DNA from: Woeseiaceae bacterium
GTDB taxonomy: Bacteria > Pseudomonadota > Gammaproteobacteria > Steroidobacterales > Woeseiaceae
DNA: 64,000 bases
Reading direction: 5' to 3'
NCBI GenBank assembly: GCA_030065915.1
Contig: JASJCQ010000016.1
Coordinates: forward strand, 24,621 to 88,620
The notes under the pieces were generated by a model. The model was not told the DNA's origin and did no database searches. It worked only from the letters and a program-made list of their open reading frames with translations. Positions 19,376 to 29,591 of the stretch are shown here, one piece after another (position 1 is the stretch's first letter; each line of letters opens with the position of its first letter). A program made the position numbers and the translations under genes.

Positions 19376-19457
19376 CTAGATTTCCTCCGCTGTGTCTTCT
19401 CAGACGTTTCCTTGGCAAATGCCAAACCTTTTATCTCTCCCGCGAGCGGGAACGTGT

Positions 19458-20696
19458 TCAAAACTGTCCCGAAAACCACGCCTTCATCCGATCCCACACG
19501 TCGGACAGGCTGCCGCTGACGGGGGTGCTTCTGCGCCCACGCCGCGTCAGGTTTTCATAGCCGTACAACAACAGGCCGACGCCGGTTGCATGAATGGGGT
19601 TGCGCACGACGTGGCTTAAGCCATCGACGTACTGCGGTGCGCCGAGACGCACCGGCATGTGGAATACTTCTTCCGCCAGCTCGACGGCGCCTTCCATCTT
19701 CGCGCTGCCACCGGTGATGACGATGCCGGCTGCGATCAACTCCTCGAAGCCGCTGCGTCGCAGCTCATCCCGGATCAGGCCAAAGAGCTCCTCGTAACGA
19801 GGCTCGACGATCTCAGCGAGTGTCTGGCGAGCGAGCCGGCGCGGCGGCCTGTCACCGACGCTCGGCACCTCGATCGTCTCGTCCGGGTTCGCGAGCTGCG
19901 ACAGTGCGCAGGCGTACTTGATCTTGATCTCCTCGGCATACTGCGTCGGCGTCCGCATGGAGACAGCGATATCGTTGGTGACCTGGTCGCCGGCAATCGG
20001 GATCACGGCCGTGTGCTGGATCGCACCGCCGAGGAACACCGCGATGTCCGTCGTTCCGCCGCCGATATCGACGATGCAGGAACCCAGCTCCTTCTCGTCC
20101 TCGGTCAGCACCGAGTAACTGGACGCCAGTTGCTCGAGCACGATGTCGTCCACCTCCAGCCCGCAGCGCTGGACGCACTTGACGATGTTCTGCGCGGCGC
20201 TCTCGGCGCCGGTCACCATGTGCACCTTGGCCTCGAGACGAACACCGGACATGCCGACCGGTTCGCGGATACCTTCCTGGCTATCGATCAGGAACTCCTG
20301 CGGCAGGATATGCAGGATCTTCTGGTCGGCCGGAATGGCGACGGCGCGTGCTGCGTCGATGACGCGATCGACATCGTTGGGCGACACTTCCTTGTCGCGG
20401 ATCGCAACGATGCCGTGTGAGTTCAGGCTCTTGACGTGACTGCCGGCGATACCCGCGTAAACCGAGTGGATATCGCAACCCGCCATTAGCTCGGCTTCCT
20501 CGACAGCACGCTGAATGGAGTGCACGGTTGACTCGATATTGACGACGACGCCTTTCTTCAGGCCACGCGACGGGTGCGAGCCGATACCGACCACTTCGAT
20601 CTCGCCCTCCTCATTCACTTCGCCGACGATCGCCACGACTTTCGACGTGCCGATATCGAGACCAACTATCATGTTCTTATCCATACGCTTTGACAC
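19458..20696 (-). CDS. ftsA: Cell division protein FtsA
   Basis: This actin-like ATPase anchors FtsZ to the membrane. It begins near MDKNMIVGLDIGTSKVVAIV with phosphate 1 loop GLDIGTSK, has phosphate 2 DIGGGTTDIAVF, and ends in the amphipathic membrane-targeting helix (VWDRMKAWFSGQF). The frame opens with GTG at 20696; ATG codons at 20684 and 20672 are also possible, and none has a strong ribosome site. The 412 residues suit the family (E. coli 420). Confidence 0.96.
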   Translation of the reverse strand: MSKRMDKNMIVGLDIGTSKVVAIVGEVNEEGEIEVVGIGSHPSRGLKKGVVVNIESTVHSIQRAVEEAELMAGCDIHSVYAGIAGSHVKSLNSHGIVAIRDKEVSPNDVDRVIDAARAVAIPADQKILHILPQEFLIDSQEGIREPVGMSGVRLEAKVHMVTGAESAAQNIVKCVQRCGLEVDDIVLEQLASSYSVLTEDEKELGSCIVDIGGGTTDIAVFLGGAIQHTAVIPIAGDQVTNDIAVSMRTPTQYAEEIKIKYACALSQLANPDETIEVPSVGDRPPRRLARQTLAEIVEPRYEELFGLIRDELRRSGFEELIAAGIVITGGSAKMEGAVELAEEVFHMPVRLGAPQYVDGLSHVVRNPIHATGVGLLLYGYENLTRRGRRSTPVSGSLSDVWDRMKAWFSGQF

Positions 20697-20744
20697 TTAG
20701 ATGTCTGTTGCCCTTCCAGCTGCTGTGCGCACCTTCCGCATCGC

Positions 20745-21563
20745 TCAGTTCATGCCACTCGAGGCAAGCATCGCTTCGCGCGCCTCTTCCGGATTCGTCG
20801 GATTCGGCTGCGAGCCATCTTTCCAACCGATCGAGAAACCGCTGCCGTAGCGCACATCCACGAAATCAATGTCCGCCGCACGGGCGGCAATGAAGTCCGC
20901 TACGGCAGTGACCAGCAGCTCTGTGCGCTCGTCGACATTGCGACGCCCCAGCCGCACATCGATGCCGTTACTGAGCGTGACTTCCCACGCACCGCGCGCA
21001 TCGACGGAGACGCGTTTGACGTCGATGCCAGCCGGCACGAGCCGTCGCCGAATATCCAGGTAACGACGCGCGACTTCGGCAGCTCGATCCTCCGGACCGC
21101 TCAGTCTGGGCAGCTCAGCCGGCATGTGTTGTGCCCCGTCGTCGACGAACAGCTCGCCGCGCACGTTCATCAGCCCCGACTCCCCCCAGACTGCGGCGGG
21201 AACCTGTTCGGTCACTGAAATGGCGATTCGATTCGGCCAGCGCCGGGCGACGGCGGCCTGGTCAATCCACTGCAGCGACTGAATCCGTTCCCGCATCTGC
21301 TTGAGGTCCGATGCGAAGAAACCGGCTTCGATTTCGGGCTCGATCACGTCCTCGATCTCAACGACCGAAACGCGTTGCATCGGCCCCATGATTTCGATCG
21401 ATTTGACCGGCCGTTCGAGCATGCGTGACGACAGGTCGTAGGTAATCAACACCAGCGCAACGGCGAACATGGGCTTCAGTATCCGACCCCAGTTGACCCG
21501 CGGCATCGAGAGCTTCACGGGTTTCTTCTGGGGCTTACGCTTGCGCGCCTGCTTACGAGCCAT
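20745..21563 (-). CDS. ftsQ: Cell division protein FtsQ
   Basis: This bitopic divisome protein links FtsB/FtsL to the early ring. The ATG at 21563 is chosen because AAGGAGGT lies 6 nt upstream and the start overlaps the end of ddlB by 11 bp; a longer frame to 21602 has no such site. The 272 residues contain a basic N-terminal tail, one membrane helix (MFAVALVLITYDL), a POTRA domain (KSIEIMGPMQRVSVVEIEDV) and the FtsQ beta domain. Confidence 0.93.
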   Translation of the reverse strand: MARKQARKRKPQKKPVKLSMPRVNWGRILKPMFAVALVLITYDLSSRMLERPVKSIEIMGPMQRVSVVEIEDVIEPEIEAGFFASDLKQMRERIQSLQWIDQAAVARRWPNRIAISVTEQVPAAVWGESGLMNVRGELFVDDGAQHMPAELPRLSGPEDRAAEVARRYLDIRRRLVPAGIDVKRVSVDARGAWEVTLSNGIDVRLGRRNVDERTELLVTAVADFIAARAADIDFVDVRYGSGFSIGWKDGSQPNPTNPEEAREAMLASSGMN

Positions 21564-22539
21564 TGGCAACCTCCTTGCGGGCCTGCGCGTCAGCCTCGAC
21601 ACTGGTTTCGAGAATGCGCCAGCAGAGCTCGGCGAAATCGATACCGACAGCTTTGGCCGCCATTGGGACCAGGCTGTGGCTGGTCATGCCCGGGACCGTG
21701 TTGACTTCGAGAACCTGCGGCTGGTCATCGCTGTCCACCATGAAGTCGACGCGGCCCCATCCCTCGCAGCCCAGCAGCTCGAATGCGCGCAGCGCGAGCT
21801 CCGCGAACTTCGCCTCGGCGATGTCCGACGTTGTGCCAGGGCAGTGATACTCGGTTCGATCCGACTCGTACTTGGCACGATAGTCGTAGAACACGCGCGG
21901 GGTCTCGATCCGGATGCTCGGCAGTGCCTCGCCCTGCAGGACGGAAACGGTGATTTCATCACCGACGATGCAGCGCTCGACGATGGCGACACTGCCGTAA
22001 CCCAGGGCCGTTTCGGCGGCCTCAGGCACATCTGCAGGCTCGAATGCCTTGCTCATACCGACGCTGGACCCTTCGCAGGACGGCTTGAAGATCAACGGGA
22101 AGCCCATCTCCTCGGCGACATGCACTGCCTCGGCGCGGCTGCGAATGATCTCGTAGGGCGGCGTCGGGATTCCGGCCGCGACGAAAAGACGTTTGCTGCG
22201 CTCCTTGTCCATCGCCAGCGCCGACGCCATGACGCCGCTGCCGGTGTAGGGAATCTGCAGCCACTGCAGCGCCCCCTGGATGGCGCCGTCCTCACCGCCG
22301 GTTCCATGCAGAGCGATCCACGCACGATCGATGCCGACTTCGGCCAGGCCCTCGACGCCACGCTCCGCGGGGTCCCACAGCTGCGCATCGACGCCGCGGC
22401 TGACCAGCGCATCGAAAACCGCCTTGCCGGTCATCAGCGACACCTCGCGCTCACTCGAGTTGCCGCCGTACAGCACGGCAACCTTGCCGAATGAGCCCGG
22501 GCTGCTGATCGCCTGCCGTCGCTCGAGTCCGCCCTTCAT
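21553..22539 (-). CDS. ddlB: D-alanine-D-alanine ligase
   Basis: DdlB makes the D-Ala-D-Ala end of the peptidoglycan stem peptide. The ATP-grasp enzyme has VAVLYGGNSSEREVSLMTGK at the N terminus, HGTGGEDGAIQG near residue 75 and the C-terminal metal/ATP segment VLEVNTVPGMTSHSLVPMAA. The 328 residues are slightly longer than E. coli DdlB (306). Its start overlaps the murB stop by 4 bp (ATGA), and ftsQ starts inside its 3' end. Confidence 0.96.
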   Translation of the reverse strand: MKGGLERRQAISSPGSFGKVAVLYGGNSSEREVSLMTGKAVFDALVSRGVDAQLWDPAERGVEGLAEVGIDRAWIALHGTGGEDGAIQGALQWLQIPYTGSGVMASALAMDKERSKRLFVAAGIPTPPYEIIRSRAEAVHVAEEMGFPLIFKPSCEGSSVGMSKAFEPADVPEAAETALGYGSVAIVERCIVGDEITVSVLQGEALPSIRIETPRVFYDYRAKYESDRTEYHCPGTTSDIAEAKFAELALRAFELLGCEGWGRVDFMVDSDDQPQVLEVNTVPGMTSHSLVPMAAKAVGIDFAELCWRILETSVEADAQARKEVANGS

Positions 22540-23429
22540 GATTGCGCCTCGCCTACAATTCTCACTTCATGCTTCAGGCGCACGCCGTGTTGCTCCTCGA
22601 CGGTGTCCTGGACGTGATTGATCAAAGACTCGATATCCTCGGCCGATGCCGCATCGGCATTGATGATGAAATTTGCGTGTTTCGGCGACACTTCGGCACC
22701 GCCAATACGGAACCCTTTCAACCCGGCCGCCTCGATCAGCCGCGCCGCGTGATCGCCCGGCGGATTCTGGAAAACGGATCCGCAGCTGGGCTGCCCCAGC
22801 GGCTGCGTTTCCTTGCGCCGGTTCAACATCGTGTCGAGCACCTCCTTGCTCGCGGTAACCTCCGGATCGAAGACAAGACGAGCCTCGAGAAACCACTCAC
22901 CGGCCGGCCCGCGAACCGTTCGGTAGCCAACGTCGAAGTCTTCCGGCGTGCGCTCGCGGATCCGTCCGCTGCGATCGATCGTCTTCACTGACTCGACGCG
23001 CTCCCAGGTTTCGCCGCCGTGCGCCCCGGCATTCATGGCCAACGCGCCACCGATGGTGCCGGGGATTCCAGCGAAGAATTCAGAAGGGCCAAGGCCCCAG
23101 CGGATGCACTGTCTTGCCAGCTGGGTGCACGGCAGACCGCTGCCAGCGCGGACCCGGAGGTCGTCAATTCTCTCGAGCTGTCGAAGCAGCTTGCCCGCAG
23201 CGATGACAACGCCACGAATACCGCCGTCGCGGACGAGCAGGTTGCTGCCGAGGCCGAACCAGTGCACGTCAACGTCATCCGGCAGCCCGGACAGGAATGC
23301 CTGCAGGTCGTCGATGCTCGACGGCACGTAGAAGCGATCGGCGGTCCCGCCGACTCGCCAGGACGTGTGCCGGCTCATGGGCTCGTTGAGCCTGAGCTCA
23401 CCGCCGTGTTGCTGGACCGCGGCCATCAT
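22536..23429 (-). CDS. murB: UDP-N-acetylenolpyruvoylglucosamine reductase
   Basis: This FAD-dependent enzyme reduces enolpyruvyl-UDP-GlcNAc to UDP-MurNAc. The ATG at 23429 (GAAGGTG 6 nt upstream) gives MMAAVQQHGGELRLNEPMSR, then HTSWRVGGTADRF typical of MurB. FAD-binding GLGSNLLVRDGGIRG and the catalytic Ser region QPLGQPSCGSVFQNPPGDHA (type I MurB) are present. The 297 residues fit. Upstream in-frame codons as far as 23543 overlap murC and look non-coding. Confidence 0.95.
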   Translation of the reverse strand: MMAAVQQHGGELRLNEPMSRHTSWRVGGTADRFYVPSSIDDLQAFLSGLPDDVDVHWFGLGSNLLVRDGGIRGVVIAAGKLLRQLERIDDLRVRAGSGLPCTQLARQCIRWGLGPSEFFAGIPGTIGGALAMNAGAHGGETWERVESVKTIDRSGRIRERTPEDFDVGYRTVRGPAGEWFLEARLVFDPEVTASKEVLDTMLNRRKETQPLGQPSCGSVFQNPPGDHAARLIEAAGLKGFRIGGAEVSPKHANFIINADAASAEDIESLINHVQDTVEEQHGVRLKHEVRIVGEAQS

Positions 23430-23478
23430 GAAAACACCTTCGAGGCCACTTCGACGAGATACTTGCAGCAGAGGCTCA

Positions 23479-24903
23479 TCATGAGTGCACCTTAAGACTG
23501 GGTTTACCCTTAAGGAGCTTCGGCAGCGTCGCCGCGAAGGCACCGATGTCGCCGGCGCCCATCGTCAGCACAAGGTCGCCTTCCTGCAGAACGTCCGCGA
23601 GGACCGCGGGCAATTCGTCCAGTGTCTCCACGAAGACGGGTTCGACGCTGCCGCGCGTTCTGACAGCGCGTGCAATCGCCCGGCCGTCAGCGCCCGCGAT
23701 CGGCGCTTCGCCGGCTGCGTAGACGTCGAGCAGGACGAGGACATCGCACTCCGACAGGACCTGCGCGAAATCGTCCATCAGGTCGCGCGTTCTCGTGTAG
23801 CGGTGCGGCTGGAAAACGAGTACGAGCCTGCGTTTCGGCCACCCCGAACGCGCCGCCGACAGCGTTGCGGCCACCTCGGTCGGATGGTGCCCGTAGTCGT
23901 CGACCAGCGTGACTCGCCCGGAGGGTGTGTCGATATCGCCGAGGCTTTGGAACCGGCGATCGATGCCTTCGAAGCCCTCAAGTGCGCGAACAACAGCCTC
24001 GTCGGGAACCTGAAGTTCGGCAGCAACGGCGATGGCGGCCAGCGCGTTGCGCACGTTGTGCAGGCCGGGCAGGCGCAAAGCGATCCTCAGCGGCTCGCCG
24101 CCGTCGCTTCGCTTCACGTCAAAACGCGTGAGCCCCTCGTCGAACTCGATGTTCTCGGCCCGGAAGTCCGCCTCTTCAGACAAACCGTAGCTGCTGATCG
24201 CGCGACCAATGCGCGTCTTGATCTCGTCGATGCCGGGATCGTCCATGCAGACGACGGCAAGACCGTAAAACGGCAGGTTGTGCAGGAACTCGACGAAGCC
24301 GTCTTTGAGCTTCTCGATATCCCCGTCGTACGTCGCCATGTGGTCTGCGTCGATGTTCGTGACGACGGCAAGCATCGGCTTCAGGTGCACAAACGATGCA
24401 TCGCTCTCATCCGCCTCGGCAACGAGGTAGCTGCCCTGGCCCAGGCGCGCATTCGCATCCGCGCTCTTGAGCCGGCCGCCAATGACGAAGGTCGGGTCAA
24501 GGCCAGCCTCTGCGAGCACGCTCGCCACCAGGCTTGTTGTCGTGGTCTTGCCATGTGTGCCGGCAACGGCGATCGAGTAGCGGAAGCGCATTAACTCCGC
24601 GAGCATCTCGGCGCGCCGCACAACGGGCATTAGCTGTTCGATCGCCGCAGCGACCTCAGGATTGGTTTCATCGACCGCGCTGGAGACGACGACCGCGTCT
24701 GCATTTTTAATGTGGTCTGCAGCGTGGCCGATGAATACGGTGGCGCCCTGCTCTTCAAGGCGCTTTGTCTGTTTGTTCGGTTTGATGTCAGAGCCCTGCA
24801 CGGCGTAGCCCAGGCTGAGCATCACCTCTGCGATGCCGGACATGCCTGAGCCCCCGATCCCGACGAAGTGCACGCAGTTAATGCGGCGCATTCGGTTAAT
24901 CAT
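23479..24903 (-). CDS. murC: UDP-N-acetylmuramate-L-alanine ligase
   Basis: MurC adds L-Ala to UDP-MurNAc. The ATG at 24903 overlaps the murG stop (ATGA) and has GGGAG upstream. Motifs are the N-terminal [18 protein letters not shown]ossmann loop, ATP-binding [12 protein letters not shown] near residue 110, and the C-terminal [18 protein letters not shown] with the family histidines. The 474 residues are typical. A 49 nt gap separates its stop from murB. Confidence 0.96.
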   Translation of the reverse strand: MINRMRRINCVHFVGIGGSGMSGIAEVMLSLGYAVQGSDIKPNKQTKRLEEQGATVFIGHAADHIKNADAVVVSSAVDETNPEVAAAIEQLMPVVRRAEMLAELMRFRYSIAVAGTHGKTTTTSLVASVLAEAGLDPTFVIGGRLKSADANARLGQGSYLVAEADESDASFVHLKPMLAVVTNIDADHMATYDGDIEKLKDGFVEFLHNLPFYGLAVVCMDDPGIDEIKTRIGRAISSYGLSEEADFRAENIEFDEGLTRFDVKRSDGGEPLRIALRLPGLHNVRNALAAIAVAAELQVPDEAVVRALEGFEGIDRRFQSLGDIDTPSGRVTLVDDYGHHPTEVAATLSAARSGWPKRRLVLVFQPHRYTRTRDLMDDFAQVLSECDVLVLLDVYAAGEAPIAGADGRAIARAVRTRGSVEPVFVETLDELPAVLADVLQEGDLVLTMGAGDIGAFAATLPKLLKGKPSLKVHS

Positions 24904-25979
24904 GACGCTCTCCCGGCTTGTTCGAGGCACACCGTCGTGATTCGATCGAGCGCATCCGGATGCGCCAGCGCCCGAGCCAGCTTCGCGCGATGCAGGAGCC
25001 CGGCCCGGTCAGACCAGCCGCGGATTTCGTCGGCGAGCATCGCAGGCGTCAGTTCTTTCTCGTCGATGATCAACGCGGCACCCGAATCCTGCATCGCTCG
25101 CGCATTCGCCGTCTGGTGGTCGTCCACGGCGGCCGGGTAAGGAATAAAGATGGCGCCGAGTCCGGCCGCGCAGAGTTCCGCAACGGTCAAGGCGCCCGCT
25201 CTGCAGATAACAAAGTCGGCCCAGCCGTAGGCTTCGGCCATGTCCTCGATGAACTCGGGCAGCTCGGCGTCGACGCCCAGTCGCTGGTATTGCTGCCGGG
25301 CCATATCGAGTGTCCGTTTGCCACACTGGTGCCGGACGACGGGCCGTGACGACACGTCCAGGAGGGCCAGCGCTTCCGGCACCGTGCGATTCAGCGCCAG
25401 CGCGCCCTGGCTTCCGCCGAGCACGAGCAGTCGTATCGGACCGCTGCGGTCTTCGAAGCGCTGCTCGGGCGCAGGCAGGTTGGCGATGGTCTTGCGCACC
25501 GGATTCCCGACCGTCTCGGCGAGGCGGTTAAAACTGCCCGGGAAGGCTTGCAGCACAACCCGGGCAAGACGCGCCAGAAGTCGGTTGGTAAGGCCAGGTA
25601 CGGCATTTTGTTCGTGAATGATCAATGGACGCAGCGTCAGCCATGCCGCAAGTCCGCCCGGTCCGCTGGCGAAACCGCCCATGCCGAGGACGGCGCTTGG
25701 GCGTCGGCGACGAATGACGTTGAGTGACTGGATCAGCGCCCAGGCGAGTTGCAGCGGCGCTATGACCAACGCCAGCAGGCCTTTGCGTCGAAGACCTTTA
25801 ATGCTGATCCATTCGATGTCGATGCCCGCGGCGGGCACGATTCTCGACTCCAGGCCACGCTGCGTGCCCAGCCACACGACTTCCTGCGAACGCTCGCGGA
25901 GATTCTGCGCGACGGCGAGCGCCGGGTAGACATGCCCGCCCGTGCCACCCGCCATGATCAGTATCGGCCGGGCGCTCAT
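24900..25979 (-). CDS. murG: UDP-GlcNAc:undecaprenyl-PP-MurNAc-pentapeptide GlcNAc transferase
   Basis: MurG converts lipid I to lipid II on the inner face of the membrane. It is a GT-B glycosyltransferase with [17 protein letters not shown] near residue 12, [11 protein letters not shown] near residue 100 and the UDP-GlcNAc-binding [16 protein letters not shown] near 250. The 359 residues match E. coli (355). Both ends overlap neighbours (ftsW, murC) by 4 bp, indicating coupled translation. Confidence 0.97.
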   Translation of the reverse strand: MSARPILIMAGGTGGHVYPALAVAQNLRERSQEVVWLGTQRGLESRIVPAAGIDIEWISIKGLRRKGLLALVIAPLQLAWALIQSLNVIRRRRPSAVLGMGGFASGPGGLAAWLTLRPLIIHEQNAVPGLTNRLLARLARVVLQAFPGSFNRLAETVGNPVRKTIANLPAPEQRFEDRSGPIRLLVLGGSQGALALNRTVPEALALLDVSSRPVVRHQCGKRTLDMARQQYQRLGVDAELPEFIEDMAEAYGWADFVICRAGALTVAELCAAGLGAIFIPYPAAVDDHQTANARAMQDSGAALIIDEKELTPAMLADEIRGWSDRAGLLHRAKLARALAHPDALDRITTVCLEQAGRAS

Positions 25980-27169
25980 CGCTTCACCTGTCTGCGCCTG
26001 CGGCGTGTGTTCACGGGTTTCGCATCGACGCTGAGTTCATGATGGATGCGAAGCAATATGGCGATTGCGATCATCGTCATGATCAGGCTGGATCGTCCGT
26101 AGCTGACGAGTGGCAGCGTCAGACCTTTTGTCGGCAGCACACCCATGTTGACGCCGAGGTTGATAAAAGCCTGCATGCCGAGCCAGGTACCGATGCCGAT
26201 GGCGACATAGGCCTCGAAAACGCGCTCCGACGCAGACGCCTGCATCGCGAGACGGAAGATTCTCCAGACCAGCGCGCCGAACAGGAAGATGACCAGCATC
26301 GAGCCGAGCAGTCCGAATTCCTCGGCGAACACGGCAAAGATGAAGTCCGTGTGGGCCTCTGGCAGGTAAAACAACTTCTGAACGCTGTTGCCAAGCCCGA
26401 CCCCGAACCACTCGCCGCGACCGATAGCGATCAGCGAGTGAATAAGCTGATATCCGGAGTTGAACGGGTCTTCCCACGGATTCAGGAAGCCGGTCAGGCG
26501 CCTGACACGGTACTCGGCGGTCACAGCAAGCAACGCAAAGGCTGCGATGCCCGCCAGGAAAAACAGCAGGAAATCGCGGAAACGTGCGCCAGCTGCAAAC
26601 AGCATCGTCAGTACGACAGCCATCAGCACCATCGCCGCGCCGAAGTCCGGTTCCGCGAGCAGCGCCACGGCCGCAAGACTCATGACGAACATGGGCCGTA
26701 AGAAACCGGAGAAGCGTTCGCGCAGGTCCTTGTTGCGTCGCACGAGGTAGCCGGCGAGGTAGAGGATGAAGCAGAGTCGGGCCGGTTCGGAAACCTGCAG
26801 GTTGATGACGCCTAACCGTACCCAGCGACGGCTGCCGTTGACCTCGTAGCCGACGCCCGGGATGAGCACGACGAGCAGCAACGCGAGGCCGGCCAGCAAC
26901 AGCACCGGGCCCATGTTGCGCCAGAAGCTCATTGGAATGTAGAGCACGACGGCTCCCGCTGCGACGCCGATGGCGGCGGCCAGCAGCTGCCGTTGCAGGT
27001 AGTGCATCGGGTTGCCGACAGCGCTATCGGAAATCGCCGTGGATGCAGACGCCAGCACGACGAAGCCACCCAGCAACAGCGTCGCGACGATGACGACAAG
27101 GCCCGGGTCAAACTTGAGCGAGGTCTTCAGTCGCACCGGGAATGGCATCGTCACGTTACTGACACTCAT
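25976..27169 (-). CDS. ftsW: Septal SEDS peptidoglycan glycosyltransferase FtsW
   Basis: FtsW polymerises lipid II at the septum together with FtsI. The 397 residues form about ten membrane helices. The SEDS signatures are present: the HYLQRQLLAAAIG start, EPDFGAAMVLMAVVLTML with the catalytic Asp region, and the C-terminal NMGVLPTKGLTLPLVSYGRSS. It lies between murD and murG with 4 bp overlaps at both ends. Confidence 0.97.
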   Translation of the reverse strand: MSVSNVTMPFPVRLKTSLKFDPGLVVIVATLLLGGFVVLASASTAISDSAVGNPMHYLQRQLLAAAIGVAAGAVVLYIPMSFWRNMGPVLLLAGLALLLVVLIPGVGYEVNGSRRWVRLGVINLQVSEPARLCFILYLAGYLVRRNKDLRERFSGFLRPMFVMSLAAVALLAEPDFGAAMVLMAVVLTMLFAAGARFRDFLLFFLAGIAAFALLAVTAEYRVRRLTGFLNPWEDPFNSGYQLIHSLIAIGRGEWFGVGLGNSVQKLFYLPEAHTDFIFAVFAEEFGLLGSMLVIFLFGALVWRIFRLAMQASASERVFEAYVAIGIGTWLGMQAFINLGVNMGVLPTKGLTLPLVSYGRSSLIMTMIAIAILLRIHHELSVDAKPVNTRRRRRQVKR

Positions 27170-28512
27170 GACGCAATCCTCCGCGCCGCCTCGGCGAAGG
27201 CCTCACCGCGTGCCATGTAGTTGGGGAACTGGTCGAAACTCGCGCAAGCCGGTGCAAGCAACACAACGTCGCCGGGCTCCGCGCAACGGCTCGCCTGGTC
27301 CACCGCGTCTTCCATGTCGCTCGCGAAGAACCGCGGGCCAACCGGGTCGATAGCCTTTGCGATCGCCCGGGCGTCCGTCCCGATCAGTACGGCGGCCCTT
27401 AAGCGATCTTCCAACGCGGGCTTTAGGAGCGAGAAGTCTCCACCCTTACCCTCTCCGCCGGCAATCAAAACGATCGGGTTCTCGACCGAGTCGATCGCGG
27501 CCAGTGCCGCGGCTACATTGGTCGCTTTCGAGTCATCGATGTAGTCAACGGACGCATGCCGGGCAACGCGCTGCATGCGGTGAGGCAGCCCCGGAAACTC
27601 GCAAAGCACTTGCAGCATGCTGTCGAGCGGCAGCTCCATCAGCGTTCCGGCGGCCAGTGCGGCCAGCGCATTCGCCTGGTTGTGGATGCCGAACATCGCC
27701 ATGTCGGCCACGTCGAACAGCATCGACTGGCCGCGTGCCAGGTAGGTCTTGCCGTCCTCGATGCGCCGTCCATACGCTTCGGATTCCGGCTCGCCGAGAC
27801 CGAAACTCAATCGACGCTCGACAGCCTGTGCGTGGCCTGCGATGTCGGCTTCGTCGCGGTTGAAGACGACCGCATCCGCCTGGTCGAAAATCCGGTACTT
27901 GGCGGCACGATACTCGGCTTCGTCCGCATGCCAGTCGAGGTGGTCCGGCGAGATATTCAGCAGGACCGCCACGGCGGCCGGCAGACTTTTCGTTCGCTGC
28001 AGCTGGAAGCTCGACAGTTCAAGCACATACCAGTCAGGCGTGTCTTCGTCGAGGAGATCCAGCGCCGGACAACCGAGGTTGCCGCCGGCCAGTGCGCTCT
28101 TGCCGGACGCGAGACACATGTGGTGCAGCAACGTCGTCACCGTGCTCTTGCCGTTGGAACCGGTTATCGCGGCGAAAGGCGCCTCTGCCGCGGCGACGAA
28201 CAGGTCAATGTCGGAGACAATCTCGATGCCTTCGGTCCTGGCCTCCTCCAGCAATGGATGCGAATCCTTGACGCCGGGTGACACGACAATCCGATCGATG
28301 TCGGAAGGAAGACCGTTGATCTCGCCGGTGTCGATCTCGGCATCCGGCCACAGTGCCTGCAGTTCCTCGATGCCCGGCGGTTCGTCGCGCGTGTCAAAGA
28401 AACGCGCATCGCGACCCGTCCGTTGCAGGAAGCGTGCGACAGACAAGCCGGTCGCGCCCAGCCCGACGACGAGGTCCTTTTGAAGCGGCTGTCTTTTGCG
28501 GACGGCGCTCAT
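27166..28512 (-). CDS. murD: UDP-N-acetylmuramoyl-L-alanine-D-glutamate ligase
   Basis: MurD adds D-Glu to UDP-MurNAc-L-Ala. The N-terminal domain [19 protein letters not shown] binds [18 protein letters not shown] near residue 118 is the P-loop, and [22 protein letters not shown] and LPHRMQRVA mark the Mur ligase fold. The C-terminal substrate region contains [11 protein letters not shown] and [16 protein letters not shown]. The 448 residues are standard. The start overlaps the mraY stop by 4 bp. Confidence 0.97.
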   Translation of the reverse strand: MSAVRKRQPLQKDLVVGLGATGLSVARFLQRTGRDARFFDTRDEPPGIEELQALWPDAEIDTGEINGLPSDIDRIVVSPGVKDSHPLLEEARTEGIEIVSDIDLFVAAAEAPFAAITGSNGKSTVTTLLHHMCLASGKSALAGGNLGCPALDLLDEDTPDWYVLELSSFQLQRTKSLPAAVAVLLNISPDHLDWHADEAEYRAAKYRIFDQADAVVFNRDEADIAGHAQAVERRLSFGLGEPESEAYGRRIEDGKTYLARGQSMLFDVADMAMFGIHNQANALAALAAGTLMELPLDSMLQVLCEFPGLPHRMQRVARHASVDYIDDSKATNVAAALAAIDSVENPIVLIAGGEGKGGDFSLLKPALEDRLRAAVLIGTDARAIAKAIDPVGPRFFASDMEDAVDQASRCAEPGDVVLLAPACASFDQFPNYMARGEAFAEAARRIAS

Positions 28513-29591
28513 CGTATTTTCAAGCTCGCGAGGCCAATCAGGACGAGAATGACCGTGATAATCCAGAAGCGGACGATGACCTTCGGTTCCGCCCAGCCCT
28601 TCAATTCGAAATGGTGGTGGATCGGCGCCATGCGGAAGACACGCCTGCCGGTCAGTTTGTAGGACGCGACCTGGATCATGACCGATAACGTCTCCATGAC
28701 GAAGATGCCGCCCATGATCGCGAGCACGATCTCCTGGCGCGTCACCACGGCGACGACGCCCAGGGCCGCACCGAGCGCCAGCGCACCGATGTCGCCCATG
28801 AAGACCTGCGCCGGGTAGGTGTTGAACCAGAGAAAGCCCAGCCCGGCGCCGGTCAACGTGGCACAGAAGACGAGTATTTCACCGGTGCCAGCAACGTAAG
28901 GAATGTCGAGGTAATCCGAGAAATTGACGTTGCCGGTCACATAGGCGAAGACGCCGAGCGCGCCACCGACCAGTACCGTCGGCATGATCGCAAGGCCATC
29001 CAGTCCGTCCGTGAGGTTCACGGCGTTACTGAAGCCAACAATAAAGAAGTACGTTACGACGACCTGGAACATTCCCAGCGGAATGGAAAGGTCCTTGAAA
29101 TACGGTATCAGGAGCGATGTCGATACTGAGTCCGTCGCCGTAACGTACAAAGCAATGGCAGCGACGAGAGCCGCTGCAGACTGCCAGAAGAGCTTTTGTT
29201 TGGCGGAGATGCCCGCCGGGTCCTGCAGAATCAGCTTCTTGTAGTCGTCGACGTAGCCGATAGCGCCGAACGAAAGCGTGACAAACAGGACGATCCAGAC
29301 AAAGCGGTTGCCGAGGTCAGCCCACAGCAGTGTGCCGGCCGCGATAGAAACAAGAATCAGCAGGCCACCCATCGTCGGCGTGCCCGCCTTTGGCAGGTGT
29401 GTAATCGGCCCGTCTTCTCGAATGGGCTGACCCATCTGCCTGGAGCTCAGGCGCTCGATCATTCTCGGGCCCAGGACGAAGCAGATGACCAGCGCCGTCA
29501 GCGCGCCGAGAATGGCGCGCATCGTCAGGTAGTTGAATACGTTGAAGCCGGACTCGAACTGGCTCAGGTATTGTGTCAGGTAGAGCAGCAT
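28509..29591 (-). CDS. mraY: Phospho-N-acetylmuramoyl-pentapeptide transferase
   Basis: MraY attaches UDP-MurNAc-pentapeptide to undecaprenyl phosphate, giving lipid I. The 360 residues are exactly the E. coli length. Ten membrane helices are visible, with the catalytic motifs DDYKKL near residue 116, [11 protein letters not shown] near 192 and the histidine-rich loop [13 protein letters not shown] near 325. Its ATG shares one base with the murF stop (TGATG). Confidence 0.98.
   Translation of the reverse strand: MLLYLTQYLSQFESGFNVFNYLTMRAILGALTALVICFVLGPRMIERLSSRQMGQPIREDGPITHLPKAGTPTMGGLLILVSIAAGTLLWADLGNRFVWIVLFVTLSFGAIGYVDDYKKLILQDPAGISAKQKLFWQSAAALVAAIALYVTATDSVSTSLLIPYFKDLSIPLGMFQVVVTYFFIVGFSNAVNLTDGLDGLAIMPTVLVGGALGVFAYVTGNVNFSDYLDIPYVAGTGEILVFCATLTGAGLGFLWFNTYPAQVFMGDIGALALGAALGVVAVVTRQEIVLAIMGGIFVMETLSVMIQVASYKLTGRRVFRMAPIHHHFELKGWAEPKVIVRFWIITVILVLIGLASLKIR

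Noticed and set aside
21469..22494. 341-codon plus-strand frame opposite ddlB and ftsQ
   Set aside because: It mirrors the real minus-strand ddlB, which has full ATP-grasp motifs. No ribosome site or recognisable fold.
23485..24594. 369-codon plus-strand frame opposite murC
   Set aside because: It is an antisense shadow of murC, whose motifs and operon position are unambiguous.
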